Assembly (NCBI GenBank): GCA_011009095.1
Contig: VTPC01090619.1
Span: 31,452 to 95,451 of the forward strand
Length of the DNA stretch: 64,000 nt
Source of the DNA: Ignelater luminosus
Taxonomy: Eukaryota; Arthropoda; Insecta; Coleoptera; Elateridae
Reading direction: 5' to 3'
In this document: positions 53,101 to 64,000 of the stretch, piece after piece
How positions within the stretch are numbered: the stretch's first letter is position 1
Layout: every line of letters starts with the position of its first letter
Translations under genes and position numbers: made by a program
Notes under the pieces: generated by a model
Databases searched by the model: none
What the model saw: the letters and a program-made list of their open reading frames with translations, nothing else
What the model was told of the DNA's origin: nothing

Positions 53101-54870
53101 ACACGTTTAAATTTCAACCAGAAAGGTTTTTTGGGAAGAAGACCATAATCATAAAAGACAGAATTTACTAGTCTGCTATGTTTGCAAGAGTGTCTGATAC
53201 GGTTAACTTGAGTTTTACAGAACTCACTATTTTTATTTGTTTGAGTTTCTATAATTTTTTTAATTTTATGGAAGAGTTTTCAATTTGGACAGACTTCATC
53301 TTGTGCCTTCCAATCTTGCGCTGGACATCCTAACCTCTAAACCACAATAAAACTAATCAGAGAGAAGAAAAGCTTTCTCGACTTACACTAAATATAATTC
53401 ATATCAAAGGGCTGTTTTCTTGTTGTAGAAGCTGGGCAATTTAATACTCAAGCCATTCTATCCTAATCTGATCTATACAATCGATAATTCCTTTCAAAAA
53501 CGTTTAATTGAAGACGAATATAGAATTTCTTTCGACGGTTCTAGTTGAATACAAGGAAATATAAATTAGGTCGCAAAAATTTGATTAAGACAAAAATTAT
53601 ATAATCTTGATATACCTAGTTCTCCATTTCAAAACTCAATATGTACTTCTTACGTCAACATAAATTCCCATAAATTGGAAAAATTGAACACCTGTGCAAA
53701 TTTATGCATTTCGCCGTAGATTAGAACAAAATAACGTCTACCAAGAAAAATAAATATAAAATACTAGTAAATTACTATTAATAAAGTGGATATGTTTATT
53801 ACTTCATTAAATGGAACGACCGCAGTTTTAAGAGTGAAAATCAGAAAAACACAAAACTTGACACAGCGACACCATTCCATTATGCACAAATTTTTAGAGA
53901 ATCCTGTTCGTAACACTGTGATTTGTGAATAAAGTTTTATCATAAGAAGAAAAAACTAGTTACATAAAAGTTATATTGTCGTAAATAACTGACATTATTA
54001 AACAATGTTGACTCAAATTTGTTGTGTTGAGGAAGAGCTTGGATATTTAACGACCGTTTTATGCAAATTTTCGGAGAACCTGTTCTAAATGTCTATATTT
54101 ATAAAAAATTGCATCGTCTTAGGGTTTGATTTTTTTTACAAAAAATATGTGTCTAAAAATAATTACAATCAGCACAGTTGATCGTACTAATTTTAACTGT
54201 AAATTTTGTCAAGATTGTCATTTGTTTTGTTTTTCTTAACGATGCTTCATTAAAGCTACACCAACCTGCTTGCTGATCATATCATTAACCAAAAACGACC
54301 TCAAACATACAGTTAATTGAATCATCAAACAAAGTAAATGAAAAAGATCACGTCCTGCGCTACCGTTTCATTCATCGATCAATACTTCAGGCAATAATCA
54401 ATTGTTTATTTTGATATAATTAGAAGTTTGAAGAGATATATACACCTTGACTATTACCAGACGATTAATAAGTATTACTACCGGTTTTCGAATGTAGAAA
54501 CGTATAATTTTATTATAAACATCTTTGTGAACGTAGAAATAATGATGCGCTACTATCTTTAAATTATTCCTGGTCAAGATTTTTCTAAGACGCCCAATTA
54601 ACCAACAGCTACGAAAGAAAAAGATAAACCAACAGTGCGTAGGATTTTGGGCGTTAATTTAATATTTATATATTTAATTAAGTTAAATGCAAATTAAACA
54701 AAAAAAATTATCTTTTCAAACCATATTTATAATTTGTATTAATTTTAAATTGATCACTTAATTTCCTGTAACTCTTAGTCATCGTAATCCTCCTATACAT
54801 ATTGAAATGTAACTGCATTCTTTATCTTTTTTTTTTTCATTATTTTATTCTAATATGCTAATTTGTCTCT

Positions 54871-54934
54871 TAACGGATACCGTTAGAAGGAGACTTCAAC
54901 GGTAGATCAAGACGCAAACCCGGAGACTTCAACG
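54871..54934. repeat. Dispersed short repeat, copy 2 with internal duplication
   Basis: Copy 2 (54889-54921) starts GGAGACTTCAACGGTAGATC. The first 13 bases recur directly afterwards at 54922-54934 (GGAGACTTCAACG). Just before it is the inverted repeat TAACGGATACCGTTA (54871-54885). In one frame the repeat reads GDFNGRS...GDFNAC, reminiscent of the GDFNA motif of LINE endonucleases, so these may be fragments of a LINE endonuclease region. That reading is weak given the short length. Confidence 0.4.
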
Positions 54935-57900
54935 CCTGCTCACAAGGTCATTTCTTTATTATTGACATAATAGAACTGCTGTCTTTGTCTCTTTTTTTTG
55001 GTGTTTTTCTAGTGAATTTATATACGTAATTAGAACTATGACGAAGGAGATTTTTATACACATTTTTTTCTCTCTCAAAAAGTTACTATAATAATCTGTT
55101 TATTAATTATGTTTACTAGAAATATTTAAAACTGGATTATATAAACATTTTTCTTCTATTTTCAGCACAAATAAATTATTCTGTTTTAGAATTTTATATC
55201 AGGATGAAATATTAAGTTGTAATATAGCAAAGTATACGGTGTACCATTAAAGACTGTGACTTATGATTTTGCCCAGGGCATAGAGAGTGAAAGTTGACCA
55301 GCTTCCACATATACATCCAAGAACAAGAATATTAAAAGATTCATAATATAAAATGAGAGAGTCTGAGAAAATAATATTGCCAAACTACCTATTTAAATGC
55401 GATTTTAGAATTTGGGACGCTTGATGCTTTAAGGACTAGTTATTTAATTAATTTCTTGGGTTATTTATTCTTATTTTTTTGCAGACATCTAAAACAAGCA
55501 TTTTCAACATCCTAATATGATAAACAATTTTTTATCTTTCCAATAATTCTGAATTAATTTATTAGATTATCTACTTTAACAAATAACAATTATTATTATT
55601 ATTATCACGCCAGTGTTCAAAAGTAGATTTAGTTTTGTTTTGCCAGGTGTACTTCCGGATGTTTATATGTAGAGAACAAACGGAAGTATATTTGGAAAAA
55701 TTTAAAGAAACGGAACCAAAATGCACCTACGCACTAAAATAAAATTTAATAAAACAAGAACGGGGACAAAGTAGAAGATCTAGATCAATTCAAGGTAATA
55801 ATAATAATTTGGTGTGTTCCAACATCAGTGAATTGCAGTAACAATTTTTTTCATCCAATTGAAAGTTCAGGTCGGTTCTAGACGTGGCTAATAGAAAGGA
55901 TCTAAAGATTGAAATACTACATTATGATTTTTGTAAATTCTAAAACCCAAAATTTGCATAATCAGGCTTTTGTTCAATAATAACCTCAAAAATTCAAAAT
56001 TGAATAAGAACAACAACTTTGGTTCAACTACCTCATCTTAAGTTCTTGGTTTCCTTTCTCAGTTGTTATGGTTTGACTAAGTATTTAAATCTCTCGACTA
56101 TTTCAGTGTCTGATCGCCGTTATTACTGATTTTGATTTTGTTTCTTCGAGAAGAAATCACAAATTTTAGATGATGTGATCTTCCTTCATTGGTGTTACAT
56201 TCGCGATTTTCTACTATTTTTTGAAAGATTTATTTGAACTTTTCTCTGGTTTAGATTTTTCACAAGCCTTTACATCGATAATATTTTTCCCGTTTCACAA
56301 GATGATTACAGTATGACTAAAATGTGCAAAACGGTATACCAACAACATAGTTAATTGACTATAGCTTCATTTTGTGTCTTTGGCAGATTTCTCTTTTATA
56401 TGGCCGCTGATGGTTTTATCATCTTGTTTGCTGGTTAACAGACTTTTTTCAGACCGAGTCGGAGTTTTCTACCGTTATCAAATCAGATTTCCCGTTTGCA
56501 CGCGGTTAGATTGATTTATTGTTTGGATATTTACAAAATCAGAAAATCGAATTGATTTGATGTCTAAATCTATAGAAATACTAGCAGGACAATTTCTAAC
56601 GTGCAACTAATTATACGACCGCGTTTCTATCTCACATTTTCTATTTCGTCAGAAATGTTTTTGGAGATTTTCTCCAAATGTACTCTTGTTGATTGGATAC
56701 TTATTGGAATCGGGTCTCTTGTTAAAAACACTTTCTAAACAAGAAAGTGTCTTTACGTTAAGTTTTTGCAGAAATTATGCAAAATTAGATTAATTGTCTT
56801 GGCAACAGTTGTAATGCCCTCAATAGCATTAGAATTATATAAAAGCTGTCTAAAAGACAAAGAAGATTATTATTTTTGATAATTATTAAGAGACAGTTTG
56901 GTTTGTTTTGCCATTTGATGAATAGATAGCAAGCGCTATTTGGGTGTCTTTAAATTAGGAAATGAAAGATTCATGGTTTTTTTACCAATGTGTTTCCCTC
57001 GGTTTTTTTTAATTTTCATATTAGAATAATGCTTGCAATTTTATTTGAAAAGTTTAAAATCACAAAATTAACATTATCACGAAAGCTATGTATGCTCCAC
57101 CAAGAAACGTTACTAAATTGTTTTCAAGTGAACTTCTGAACAATTGAATTTTATTTGCTATCTTTCAATAGTGCGTAGATTCTGTCCTTGGAAGATTTCA
57201 GTACAAAATCAATTTTCATAATTAATTTGAAAATATCAATTGAAATTTAAAATGATAACAAATAAAATATATCTAATAGCAGAGACAAAGCGACTCAATT
57301 ATTTTCCAATTCCCAGCAGAGAGAATAGTCTCGTAATTATATTAAAAAATATAATATAATTAGAAGTAATTAAATGGTACATTTTATTATGATTACTATC
57401 GCTCCTTGATCAACTATTATAAATTTGCTATACTGAGGTATGTTGTTTACACTTGGATAAAACAAAGTAGGTATAAATAAAACGTGGGTGTAAGTAGTAT
57501 CGTATTACTAATTTGTTAAATTGATTGATATAATGTAACCAATGGTCAAAATAATGTACGTTTGCATATCCGAGAGAGCAGTAGAAAAAAATTATACACG
57601 CGTATTAATTAATCTCCATGTAATCGCGACAATTTACCGACATGAAATAACTTAACATACCACATAAAATAATAATTTTGCATACCTGCAACATGCCGTT
57701 GCCGGAAAAATATGTATGCAAATGATTGTAGGCGTGTTGTTTGAATGTATAGTATGTATTACTTTACATTGTGTGGTGGTTATATATTATGTATATTGTT
57801 TCAGCTTTGTATATTCGACAAAAACATTAAATCCGTGTGAACGGGGCAAGTTTTATTTTATTTTATTTTATTTATACCAAAACTCAATATTGTATTATGC

Positions 57901-60900
57901 TATATATAAATATAAATATATTAAAATTAAGGCGCCTACGGTACCGTGTTTTACCGTTTGTAATAGCTGATGTTACACGGAAACGAGCATTGTAAATCAA
58001 ATTGTAGACTATGACTTCAAGTATTAATTTGCATTGTTATTTGTGTGCGCCACGTTTGTTGTACCACTTTCTATTATTATTTTAAAAAAGATTTTAAGTT
58101 TTCTTCTCAAACATTCATACTGATACAAAAGGTATTATTAGATCGATTACAACACGTTTTAGATACCTCTACACATAAGATTTACTTATTATATAAGGTT
58201 TTGTGCTAAAATATATAATTTAATAAACTAACAATAAGACTTTATTACCGACAGTCTACTAGCTAATTATATCTACAAGATACAACCATTATGGATTCGT
58301 GAAATAACAGAAAGACTCTACAGATTAAATTAAGGAATTGAAACACAAATAGTTTTATTGGCGATGATAATCTGCTTACCTATTCTTTTTGTTACCGGTA
58401 TTAATTTGAAACATTGGGTAACTGATATTTGCAACCATTTCTTTTTCTTGTTCACTTTGATCAATGTAATTGTATACTTAGGACAATTCGAGAGAAATCA
58501 GTCTGAAAATTCAACAAATCACTTGATTAAGAATTTTATATATAGAAATCTAGAAAAAGATTCACTAAGATAAATTTTCCAGCTTCTGTCTGTAGATTGT
58601 ATGGGTTTTGCCCAACTTCCATTACTTCCTCTAGACTTTTTGTTTTTATTTTGGCAATGAGTATTTCCATATAGCGATTCTTTTTTTGCTTTTAATTAAT
58701 TAAGCCTCATGTTCGGGTGGGTCAGTTTTTTGCTTTAAGTTGGTCTTGTTCTAAAACATTCGAAAGGTTTTGTTCTCCTTTTTCAATCTATAAATAAACA
58801 CGCATTTCCTCTTTACCACTTCGACTGCCTACGAGTTTTAATATCCTTTTAGTATTGAGTTAAATTTAAATTGAATTAAGATAACAAACATCATCTTTGT
58901 TTACATTTACGTTCCTATCAAAAATAATAACTATAATTAATTTTATTTGTTTATTTTAATAAAAATATTATTTCTTACAATAATGTGGGTTACAATAGTT
59001 AATTTTCTTAGAGAAATCTTAATAAATCAATAAATCACAATTCTAAAACATTATTATAACCACTTTACTTGTTGAAATGACGGAACATAAAATAAATAAA
59101 TGCCTAAAGCTAGGTATAACTACAAATACAATTTCCCTTGCCTATATTTTACCCAACCTAAAATGTAATTTCATTATTAATTCTTCGGTTTGGAAAATTT
59201 GCATAACACAAATACACATGCCCTTATTGCATGGGCTTAATACAATTTCTATTATAATTATTATTAATTCTTCTTGACTCACACCCACAAAGAAAACTGT
59301 TGTATGTATACTGTAGTACATACATAGTTTAAACGTTTAATAGCCGGAGGATGACCGTGCACTTCCCTATCGTTTCTTGGGTGGTTCTCGATTTTTCTTT
59401 TCTATTAACAGAAAATATTCAACTGCAAAATGAAAGGGCTTTGTGTAATGGCTAATTATAACGACTTATTGTGAATTGATAATGCAGAGTATTAGAAATG
59501 GGATTGACTGACGCCGATAAAGAGAAATATTTCTATTGAATATAAAACGAGACACATGATGGTGATTTTAACGTTCGAATAGAATGCAAAATAATTTTAT
59601 TCAAATGTTTAATGCTAAATGGAGCATTTAAATCTATTTGGAATAGCAAATTTAAGTTCTCTCGATATTACAATTTTCTAGAAATATACCTGTGCGCATT
59701 TTTAATACATTCAAGCTATTATACAAGCAAATTGAGATTGCAAACATTTCAAAGTGATGCCGCCTATGGAAATCTTTGAAACTTTCTTCTTCGAACGGAG
59801 ATACCTCTAATGATGGCCCGCCGTAACATCTCAGTTATTAATTACAGCCGACTTTGATTATGTAATGTGGGAATTGATAAATAGGCGCTAACTAGGTAAA
59901 AGTATTGTTTTTACCGAACAAACTTTTCAATACTAATAATAGTAATAATAATTTACGTCACTCTTTTAAAAAGATAAAGATTAAACATTAAGAAATATTT
60001 TTATCATCAAAACGAATTAACCTGCAATTAAACAATTATTCTCATTAAAATAATTAATAAAAATTGAGATTGCTGAGGATGTAACTGTTGTGGTAAAAGG
60101 ACGGAATTGGACTGAAATTATTATGAAATGTAGTATGTGTTAAGATCCAAAATTAAGCATGTAGATGCGCGAATTTGTTTTTTTTTAAATCTCCTTGTGC
60201 AATATGTTCCATAATAAATTAAAGAGAAAGTGCTTGAAGCAACTTGAATTGACCTCTTTTTTGCATTAAAATTTTTGATTTATGATTTTGATTAAAAATG
60301 TCTATATATGAAAAATTAAAATAAATCTTATTGCAGACATTCATTTCTACATAATGATGATACTTGCAAACAGGTATTAAAATGATACTTTAGAAAAAAA
60401 AGTTTCCTTTCTGTCTTCAGAACCGTCTCTATACTTTTATTGGTGATTTCAATTAGATTAGATCATTTTAATTTGCCTTAATCAATAAGTCACTGAATAT
60501 GAGTATACCATTATAATTATATAATTCCGAATGAATACAAGATGCCAAAATTGGACACATTTAACATAAGTACAAGATAACATTAAAAATGGTATTCGTT
60601 CGTAATTGAAATGATTTTAAATTTTCCTTCTTTAGTCCTGGATCAGATATACCAGCAAATAATTCTTTTTGGTTACGTCTCTATTCTCAGTATTCTATTA
60701 CAAACGTATATTCGTTTTAAAAAGGTTTATATAGCCGATTACGCTGGTAGATAGAAGACATCTTGAAAGTAGTTGCTCTGTTTTTGCACCAGACTAAAGT
60801 AGACTTGCAAATTAGATCAGCCCATATGAAGAAATTCATACGACAATCTAAAAAATTATATTTAGAGTATTCCCAGATATTTGAAATTAACACAATAATT

Positions 60901-61279
60901 ATATGAGAATTATTAAGTTTGTATTAACCAAAGCTAGGTTAGATTAAGTTAGGTGTGAGTTACTTTTATTATAATTTGTTCTATATTATTAGCATCTTAA
61001 TTCTAAGATGTGAATTAATTAAACAATTTTATCGTTTTATTTGTAAGTTAGTATCATCATTTTTGTTTTTAAAAACTTTTATGTTATTATACAAAAATCG
61101 AGTCATAAAAATATCCGAGATGATCCAATAAAAAAAGATATTTAGCAATAGCGTTTATTTTATATCCTTCAATAGATTTTCTACTAACGATAAGTAATCA
61201 AAATCCAATTTAGAATTTAATAAACAACCACTAATAAAAAGTCGACAATATGTTTTTATAAATATGGCATAAAGCCCCA

Positions 61280-61690
61280 CTTAATCAAGTATGGGCTGTG
61301 CGGCCCTATTCAAAGCGTTTCGTTACGGGCCATAACTTTGTGTTCATACCCGCGTCCTGATTACTACGGGGGCTTCAAATATCACTGACTTCAAGCTCCC
61401 TGGGGAGATCGAACTCTTCTATACCATAATCATATTTTCAAATATGGTAGAGAATATTCGCGCAGCTCTCCCGTGTTCTATTTTATTAGTGGTGTCTGCC
61501 TGGTGTATACATCTATATATAAGAGAGGGATGATGTCGCTCTAAGTTTATTAGTAAATCGCTCTTCAACTCGTGCGTCCCGTTAATAATATTAGTAATAC
61601 AGTATTAGTATTTCGCGATTCGTTTCGGTGCCGCAATTGGCAAATAGCGTTGGACGAAGAACTAAGTACTGCCTACTTAATGGTGAAATA
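61280..61690 (+). other. TATA-bearing GC-richer segment: solo-LTR-like or proximal promoter
   Basis: The segment is GC-richer and carries a strong TATA box TATATATAAG (61514-61523). A GTGCCGC word lies near 61630 and an AATAATAAAG signal near 61690. A promoter, a transcribed stretch and a polyadenylation-like signal within 400 bp is how LTRs are built, but no TG...CA ends, duplication or internal retroelement genes were found. It also sits about 1 kb upstream of the common exon, so a third promoter of the host gene is possible. Confidence 0.35.
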
Positions 61691-62154
61691 ATAAAGAAAT
61701 TATATTCCGCAGAAATAATTGTTTAATTGCATCCAACGATAACGTAACAACCGACTAAAATTCATTACGAATTAGACACACGTAAACAATTAATTATAGT
61801 AACCGTAATGCAACGAGACATTATTATTTACAACACTCCCGACGTATAATTATCTTTCATTATATAATAATTACACGCCTTTTGTTTTTATGATATTTTT
61901 AAATTTACTTTCAATTAGTGTGTATTATTGTAAAGTTTGCGTGGAAAATACATTAAATCCACAATCGCTACATGCTACTATCGAGCAGACAATTTAACCA
62001 AAAATCCTAATTTCACTTGATTCTTCCGTGTTAAACTTACAATCAGAATTAGTTATACAATAAGTAATGTTTGTTGAAGACGATGATAGCTACCAGCATT
62101 AATGGTTTGTAAAATCTTATTTCGTAATAATATTAATTATTTACGATCATCAGG

Positions 62155-62181
62155 ATTATTATTATTATTATTATTATTATT
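62155..62181. repeat. (ATT)9 microsatellite
   Basis: Nine uninterrupted ATT units lie in the intron about 400 bp before the common exon. The Leu run it would give in one frame is an artefact of the repeat. Confidence 0.9.
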
Positions 62182-62570
62182 AAAAATATTTCTCCGCTTC
62201 TGTAGGTACTTATTGGAAATTTTATTATTACTATGTTACGACATTTTCTCTTGTTTCACTCTATGCAATTCGTTTTTGCAATATAAACAAGTGTAATATG
62301 ATTGTGTTACGTGCATGTGTGTATGCGTATGCGTAACATCCTTAAAAGACAACACTTTTTAATTAAATCATTGTTCTTAAATTGTATTGACAGATTTCAG
62401 TATTAATAAATTCCTTCGATTTATTTAATCTTGTAAAATTAACTATTACTACTATTGTCTTCTTCTTTTTACTCTACCTGCTTTTTTCTGTCTCTTATTA
62501 ACCAAAACTTACTGTCTAAAATCGCACATTGAAGATTATCTTGTTATTCTATGTAATTAATGAATGATTT

Positions 62571-62582
62571 CTTTTTTTGCAG
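62571..62582 (+). other. Splice acceptor of the common exon
   Basis: CTTTTTTTGCAG is a strong polypyrimidine tract plus AG. The base count from either coding first exon requires the exon to start with the last two bases of a codon, which it does (GT). Confidence 0.75.
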
Positions 62583-62692
62583 GTACAGTTTTAATACAGG
62601 GCGAAGTTTCAAGTGCCCCCCTGGTGGCGGCGAGCGCGCAGCCTTCCGCCCCAAGTAGTCCTCAATCAAGTATGCTTCTGCTCCAGACACAG
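62583..62692 (+). CDS. Common second exon (internal coding exon) of the same gene
   Basis: This 110-nt exon lies between a strong acceptor and donor CACAG|GTAATT (GT at 62693). In the frame set by exons 1A and 1B it reads TVLIQGEVSSAPLVAASAQ, then a Pro/Ser-rich stretch, ending MLLLQTQ at a codon boundary (72 codons in total with 1A). It is very GC-rich against an AT-rich background. The in-frame ATG at 62672 has A at -3 and would be the first AUG of a transcript starting at exon 1C. A short start of this kind resembles the N-terminal beginning of NR4A receptors (MPC-QAQY type in vertebrates), which together with the CRE arrays is the only basis for the Hr38/NR4A guess. The rest of the protein lies beyond the window. 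Confidence 0.75.
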
Positions 62693-64000
62693 GTAATTTA
62701 AGTTTCTTATTATATTAGAATCTATTAACTTCGTGCTCAGATGATTTTTTGTAATTTGAAGACTTTTGATTGCCTCTTGTAACTTACCTTTAGGTTTAAA
62801 TAATAGTAGCTGTGTCTATTGGTTTTGCATTTAATTAGCAGTTGTTACTAATATTTGATCAAAAGGATTCTTAAAGAAGTTTGCAAAATATTGAAGTTGT
62901 TTAGATTTTTGGCAAAATGAAATGAACCCTTTTGGAGACTTTACTCGAGTAACATTTTCCTACTTCTAGTTGAAATATAAGCCCGAATTTGTTTGTAACA
63001 GCCCTTAATACTGTGGTTCACAAATTTTTAAAATTTTTTTGCATTAACAAAACAATGAAGTCATCTCTGAACTAAAATATTATACCTACAAAATTTAATC
63101 TATCAATTCTGAAACAAATATAAAAACTAAAAATATGTTATACAATAAATGAACGATTTGCTCTAAAGAAACTTCTCGATAGTCCAAATTCAATGAATAT
63201 TATGAGCCTAATATATTATTATTATAAAACTTAATCTTATTTTATGATTGGAAGGCACCACTTGACTGAAACATACAAAGTTAGCTACAATTTTATACTT
63301 TAATATTTCATAAAAATTAAAAAAATTAAGATTTTAAAAGTTACTCGCCACTTTGATATTTAAAAAACAAAAACACTATAGTGGTGGTTAACCTTTGAAA
63401 TCTATTTCTATGTTTTTAAATCAGTAAGGTATTAAAATACACTGATTGTAGATGTCCCAATTAAACATTCTTTTTTTAATTCGCAAATAAGATTTATGGG
63501 TACGCAAAATTTCATGCCAACTCCATCAATAAAACTCTGTTGAAACTCTTTTGAATCGATTCTAATAAAGTATATTAGATTATTTGTTTATTCTCTAAAA
63601 AAATTTCTTGTGTAATCTCTATTTAAATTCCCACTAAATCCGACTCTGCATAAATTTTTAAACATCTAATTAAACATTACTACCGTTGTAATACAAAAGA
63701 CGATGAATCCGTAATTATCTTAAATAATGAAATTCCTTCCCACTTCAAGTAGTTTCTTCTCTCTTTTTTCAAGATCTCTCTTTTTGATGTTCACGCTCGA
63801 TGAAACGATACATAATCACGCTAGATTTCTTTTGTTATAATAATAATAATAATGTAATTATCAAAACGATTAAAATAGGAGAAAAACACATGTTATACAT
63901 GCGTGAAGAACAAAATGCGCTAATTGTCTTTAATTATAATGAGAAATCAGGTAATGAATTCAACAACAATTAGTTCTCACGGTTTACTCGGCGCCTGTAA
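62693..64000 (+). other. Start of the second intron
   Basis: It begins with GTAATT and remains AT-rich to the window edge. No acceptor with a following open, GC-richer exon was recognised, so the next exon should lie past 64000. Confidence 0.6.

Larger units (their letters stand above)
39960..61270. other. Intronic AT-rich DNA with scattered small repeats
   Basis: No exon or RNA gene is supported in this 21-kb part of the intron. Separately listed are a GC-richer island at 41566-41745 and dispersed repeats at 50161 and 54889. Other visible items are a CArG word at 48876-48885, an 18-bp perfect palindrome at 42079-42096, perfect hairpins at 47452-47475 and 56728-56750, (GAT)5 at 45689-45703 and (ATT)5 at 55589-55603. 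Open frames such as 40948-41271 (minus) and 49389-49679 (plus) lack motifs. Confidence 0.4.
25105..62582 (+). other. Very long first intron (about 37.5 kb) with internal promoters
   Basis: It is bounded by GTGAAT at 25105 and by a pyrimidine-rich tract ending TTTTTTTGCAG at 62582. It holds alternative first exon 1B, the CRE-array promoter and non-coding exon at 31.8-32.1 kb, further promoter-like islands at 34.45, 39.85 and 61.5 kb, MITE and tRNA-like repeats, and otherwise AT-rich sequence. No additional coding exon with matched splice sites was recognised. Long first introns dense in regulatory elements are typical of insect developmental and signal-response regulators. Confidence 0.65.

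Noticed and set aside
1..64000. CRISPR arrays, bacterial operons or intact viral genes
   Set aside because: No regularly spaced repeats, no ribosome-binding sites with long frames and no intact viral proteins were seen. Splicing signals and transposon types show a eukaryotic nuclear sequence.

Overview
The window reads as nuclear DNA of an insect, possibly a beetle. It is strongly AT-rich and has almost no long open reading frames. Spliceosomal GT-AG signals flank short coding exons, and the repeats are of insect type: an RTE-like LINE, a mariner, hAT relatives, MITEs and tRNA-like SINE heads. I see no prokaryotic genes, CRISPR arrays or intact viral genes.

The one host gene I can support runs on the + strand and leaves the window at its right edge. 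It has at least two alternative coding first exons, 1A (24999-25104) and 1B (25523-25628). Each carries 35 codons plus one base. Either can splice in frame across about 37 kb of intron to one common exon at 62583-62692, which ends at a codon boundary with a good donor. A third, apparently non-coding first exon ends at a GTGAGC donor (32102) just downstream of an unusual array: four perfect TGACGTCA sites plus one TGGCGTCA in 133 bp. Spliced to the common exon, that transcript would have its first AUG at 62672, opening a protein that starts MLLLQTQ. Multiple promoters, a very long first intron, clustered CRE sites and a short N-terminal start fit a signal-responsive transcription factor. An Hr38/NR4A-type nuclear receptor is my best guess, held at low confidence because the DNA-binding domain lies outside the window.

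Layout. 1-24 kb: upstream sequence with decayed transposons. These are a foldback repeat beside a 5'-truncated LINE (4.1-5.9 kb), a LINE remnant (9.9-10.1 kb), a MITE (15.4-15.9 kb), a non-autonomous hAT with a dead mariner nested in it (16.07-17.75 kb) and a Buster/ZBED-like hAT remnant (18.3-19.3 kb). 24.3-25.7 kb: two promoters and the two coding first exons. 25.6-62.6 kb: the intron, which holds the CRE-array promoter (31.8-32.1 kb), a CArG/CRE cluster (34.45-34.6 kb), a CRE/TATA promoter-like site (39.85-39.95 kb), MITE copies, tRNA-like repeats, a short dispersed repeat (50.16 and 54.89 kb) and a TATA-bearing LTR- or promoter-like segment (61.3-61.7 kb). 62.6-64 kb: the common exon and the start of the next intron.

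Most other open frames are short, AT-driven and without recognisable motifs, so I do not call them genes.
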